Shown here piece after piece: positions 62,860 to 64,000 of a stretch of DNA of 64,000 nt. The notes under the pieces are model-generated. The model saw only the letters and a list, made by a program, of their open reading frames with translations. It did not search any database and was not told where the DNA came from. Source of the stretch: Bog-532 sp963830385 (GTDB lineage Bacteria; Actinomycetota; Actinomycetes; Streptosporangiales; Streptosporangiaceae); the NCBI GenBank assembly GCA_963830385.1, contig CAWHMD010000014.1:1-64000 (forward strand). Reading direction: 5' to 3'. The position numbers and the translations under genes were made by a program. Within the stretch, counting starts at the first letter, position 1. Every line of letters starts with the position of its first letter.

Positions 62860-63635
62860 ACGCAGTCACGGCAATCGTGTCGGGCGGTGCGAGCGGTCTC
62901 GGCGAGGCCACCGCCCGCGAACTGGCCAAGGCGGGCGCCCACGTGGTCGTCGCCGACCTGAACCAAGAGCGCGGCGGCGCCATCGCCACCGAGCTCGGTG
63001 GGACGTTCGTCCGCACCGACGTGTCCGACGAGGATTCGGTCCAGGCGGCGGTGGCGGCGGCCGAGGCCAGCGGGTACCCGCTGCGGGTGGCGGTGAGCTG
63101 TGCGGGCATCGGCTGGGCGCAGCGCACCGTCAACCGTGACGGCAGCCCGCATGACCTGGGCTCCTATCAGAAGGTCATCGCGGTCAACCTGATCGGCACG
63201 TTCAACGTGATGCGGCTGGCGGCGGCGGCCATCGCCAGGACCGACCCGGCCGACGCCGACGGCCAGCGGGGTGTGGTGATCAACACGTCCTCGGTGGCCG
63301 GCATCGAAGGCCAGACCGGCCAGGTCGCCTACTCGGCGTCCAAGGGCGGCATCATCGGCATGACCCTGCCGGCCGCCCGGGACCTGGCCGCCATCGGCGT
63401 CCGGGTGAACACGATCGCCCCCGGCATCATCGACACCCCGATCTACGGCGGGATCGCCGGCGACGCCGAGGCGGCCGAGGCGTTCAAGGCCAAGCTGTCC
63501 GCTCCCGTGGTGTTCCCCAAGCGCATGGGCCGCGCCGCGGAATTCGGCCACCTGGTCCGCGTGATCATCGAGAACGACTACCTCAACGCCGAAGTGTTCC
63601 GCTTCGACGGCGGAATCCGCTTCCAGCCCAAATAA
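62850..63635 (+). CDS. Short-chain dehydrogenase (3-hydroxyacyl-CoA dehydrogenase type)
   Basis: The 261-residue product has the cofactor loop SGGASGLGEATARELAKAGAHVVVADLN, the CAGIGWAQ loop (NAG-like), the catalytic NTSSVAGIEGQTGQVAYSASKGG and APGIIDTPIYGG. It resembles type-2 3-hydroxyacyl-CoA dehydrogenases of the SDR family that use NAD(H). ATG 62850 is the conserved start and lies inside the end of the KamA gene. With the aminomutase it may act in an amino-acid or beta-amino-acid catabolic route; this is inference. Confidence 0.9.
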   Translation: MELNAVTAIVSGGASGLGEATARELAKAGAHVVVADLNQERGGAIATELGGTFVRTDVSDEDSVQAAVAAAEASGYPLRVAVSCAGIGWAQRTVNRDGSPHDLGSYQKVIAVNLIGTFNVMRLAAAAIARTDPADADGQRGVVINTSSVAGIEGQTGQVAYSASKGGIIGMTLPAARDLAAIGVRVNTIAPGIIDTPIYGGIAGDAEAAEAFKAKLSAPVVFPKRMGRAAEFGHLVRVIIENDYLNAEVFRFDGGIRFQPK

Positions 63636-63643
63636 AGCGAAAA

Positions 63644-63692
63644 CGCCAGCGCCCCATGTGACCAGAGCGTCCCGTGGGGCGCTTTGCGTTCT
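63644..63692 (+). terminator. Hairpin after the SDR gene
   Basis: AACGC-C-AGCGCCCCA pairs with TGGGGCGCT-T-TGCGTT around a 17-nt loop. Confidence 0.7.
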
Positions 63693-64000
63693 CCGTTGCG
63701 CGGGCCTTGGTGATCCCATCCCTCAGACCCCACCGACCTCATGCGCCTCAAAAGCCCCGAGCCGAGCTTCACTCGAGCATCGTCAGTTCCCAGCTCTCTC
63801 GTCCCAGGAGTCTCAAGATCAATCGCTCGGTTACGTTCACAGCGCTATTCACTGAAAACGCAACCGAGCAATGGATCATGACCCGGGAAGACGCACGAGG
63901 CGCCGCAGCAGCGGCGCGCTGGCCGTCCCGGCGGGCCATCCGTCGATCGTGCTGCTTGGGAACCTGACTGGCCCAGTCAGGCTTCGGTGATGGCTTCGCG
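63693..64000. other. Right edge: hairpins and a possible gene end
   Basis: No complete gene is seen. GCTCGGTTACGTT (63825-63837) and AACGCAACCGAGC (63857-63869) form a stem with one mismatch. CCTGACTGG-C-CCAGTCAGG (63963-63981) is a palindrome. On the minus strand the last bases can be read as ...REAITEA then TGA (63977-63979), so a gene entering from the right may end here. Confidence 0.35.

Overview
The window is chromosomal DNA of a GC-rich actinomycete, probably a Streptosporangiales-like or Streptomyces-like filamentous species; the genus cannot be fixed from sequence alone. Support comes from the codon bias, GTG starts, actinobacteria-restricted families (DUF1707, DUF2530, DUF3027, DUF3263, an F420-type nitroreductase-fold protein) and a stand-alone groEL behind two CIRCE operators.

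Layout. 1-7.4 kb is a gene-poor, eroded zone: a frameshifted DUF-type gene, two small lipoproteins, a frameshifted NB-ARC/TPR protein, the 3' half of a degenerate tRNA-Pro with a perfect 26-bp tandem duplication, and the 3' half of a degenerate tRNA-Thr next to a truncated coding end. It looks like scar tissue of integrative elements. 7.4-17.5 kb carries secreted proteins, an SRPBCC protein, an F420-type protein, an MFS exporter, a general-stress protein, a sorbosone-dehydrogenase-like lipoprotein, a methyltransferase and hydrolases.

The most unusual locus is 17.5-20.6 kb. A thaumatin-like lipoprotein and a single polypeptide joining an ECF sigma factor, a zinc-finger anti-sigma-like segment, a membrane helix and an extracellular GH128 beta-1,3-glucanase domain are transcribed divergently. 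Between them lie two perfect mirror-image copies of one promoter-like motif. I read this as a self-contained beta-1,3-glucan sensing and response module.

20.7-30.1 kb holds an LCP-family cell-wall ligase, a MarR regulator, a large membrane protein with an acyltransferase, an S8-fold protein that has lost its whole catalytic triad, and a SAM hydrolase. 30.1-43 kb is a conserved core block: otsB and otsA facing each other, a SAM-I riboswitch ahead of a threonine-synthase-like gene translationally coupled to a MoaD-like sulfur carrier, a cold-shock gene, groEL, a second cold-shock protein, an MFS protein, DUF3027/DUF2530, MarR-MFS and thpR. The riboswitch suggests that the threonine-synthase-like enzyme may serve sulfur (homocysteine) metabolism.

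43.1-45.1 kb carries an IS110 insertion sequence. 45.1-58.3 kb has a SigG/SigJ-type sigma factor with a SnoaL tail, serC, citrate synthase, pdxH, a DtxR/IdeR regulator, a PAS-GAF-PP2C-ATPase regulator, a two-component pair and two related membrane-anchored secreted proteins around it. 58.4-63.6 kb has argS, plsX, a KamA-family radical SAM enzyme and an SDR dehydrogenase.

Five reading frames (near 351, 5080, 8105, 31255 and 37872) are broken by 1-2 base losses, four of them in or beside short G or C runs. Uncorrected sequencing indels must be excluded before any is called a true pseudogene.
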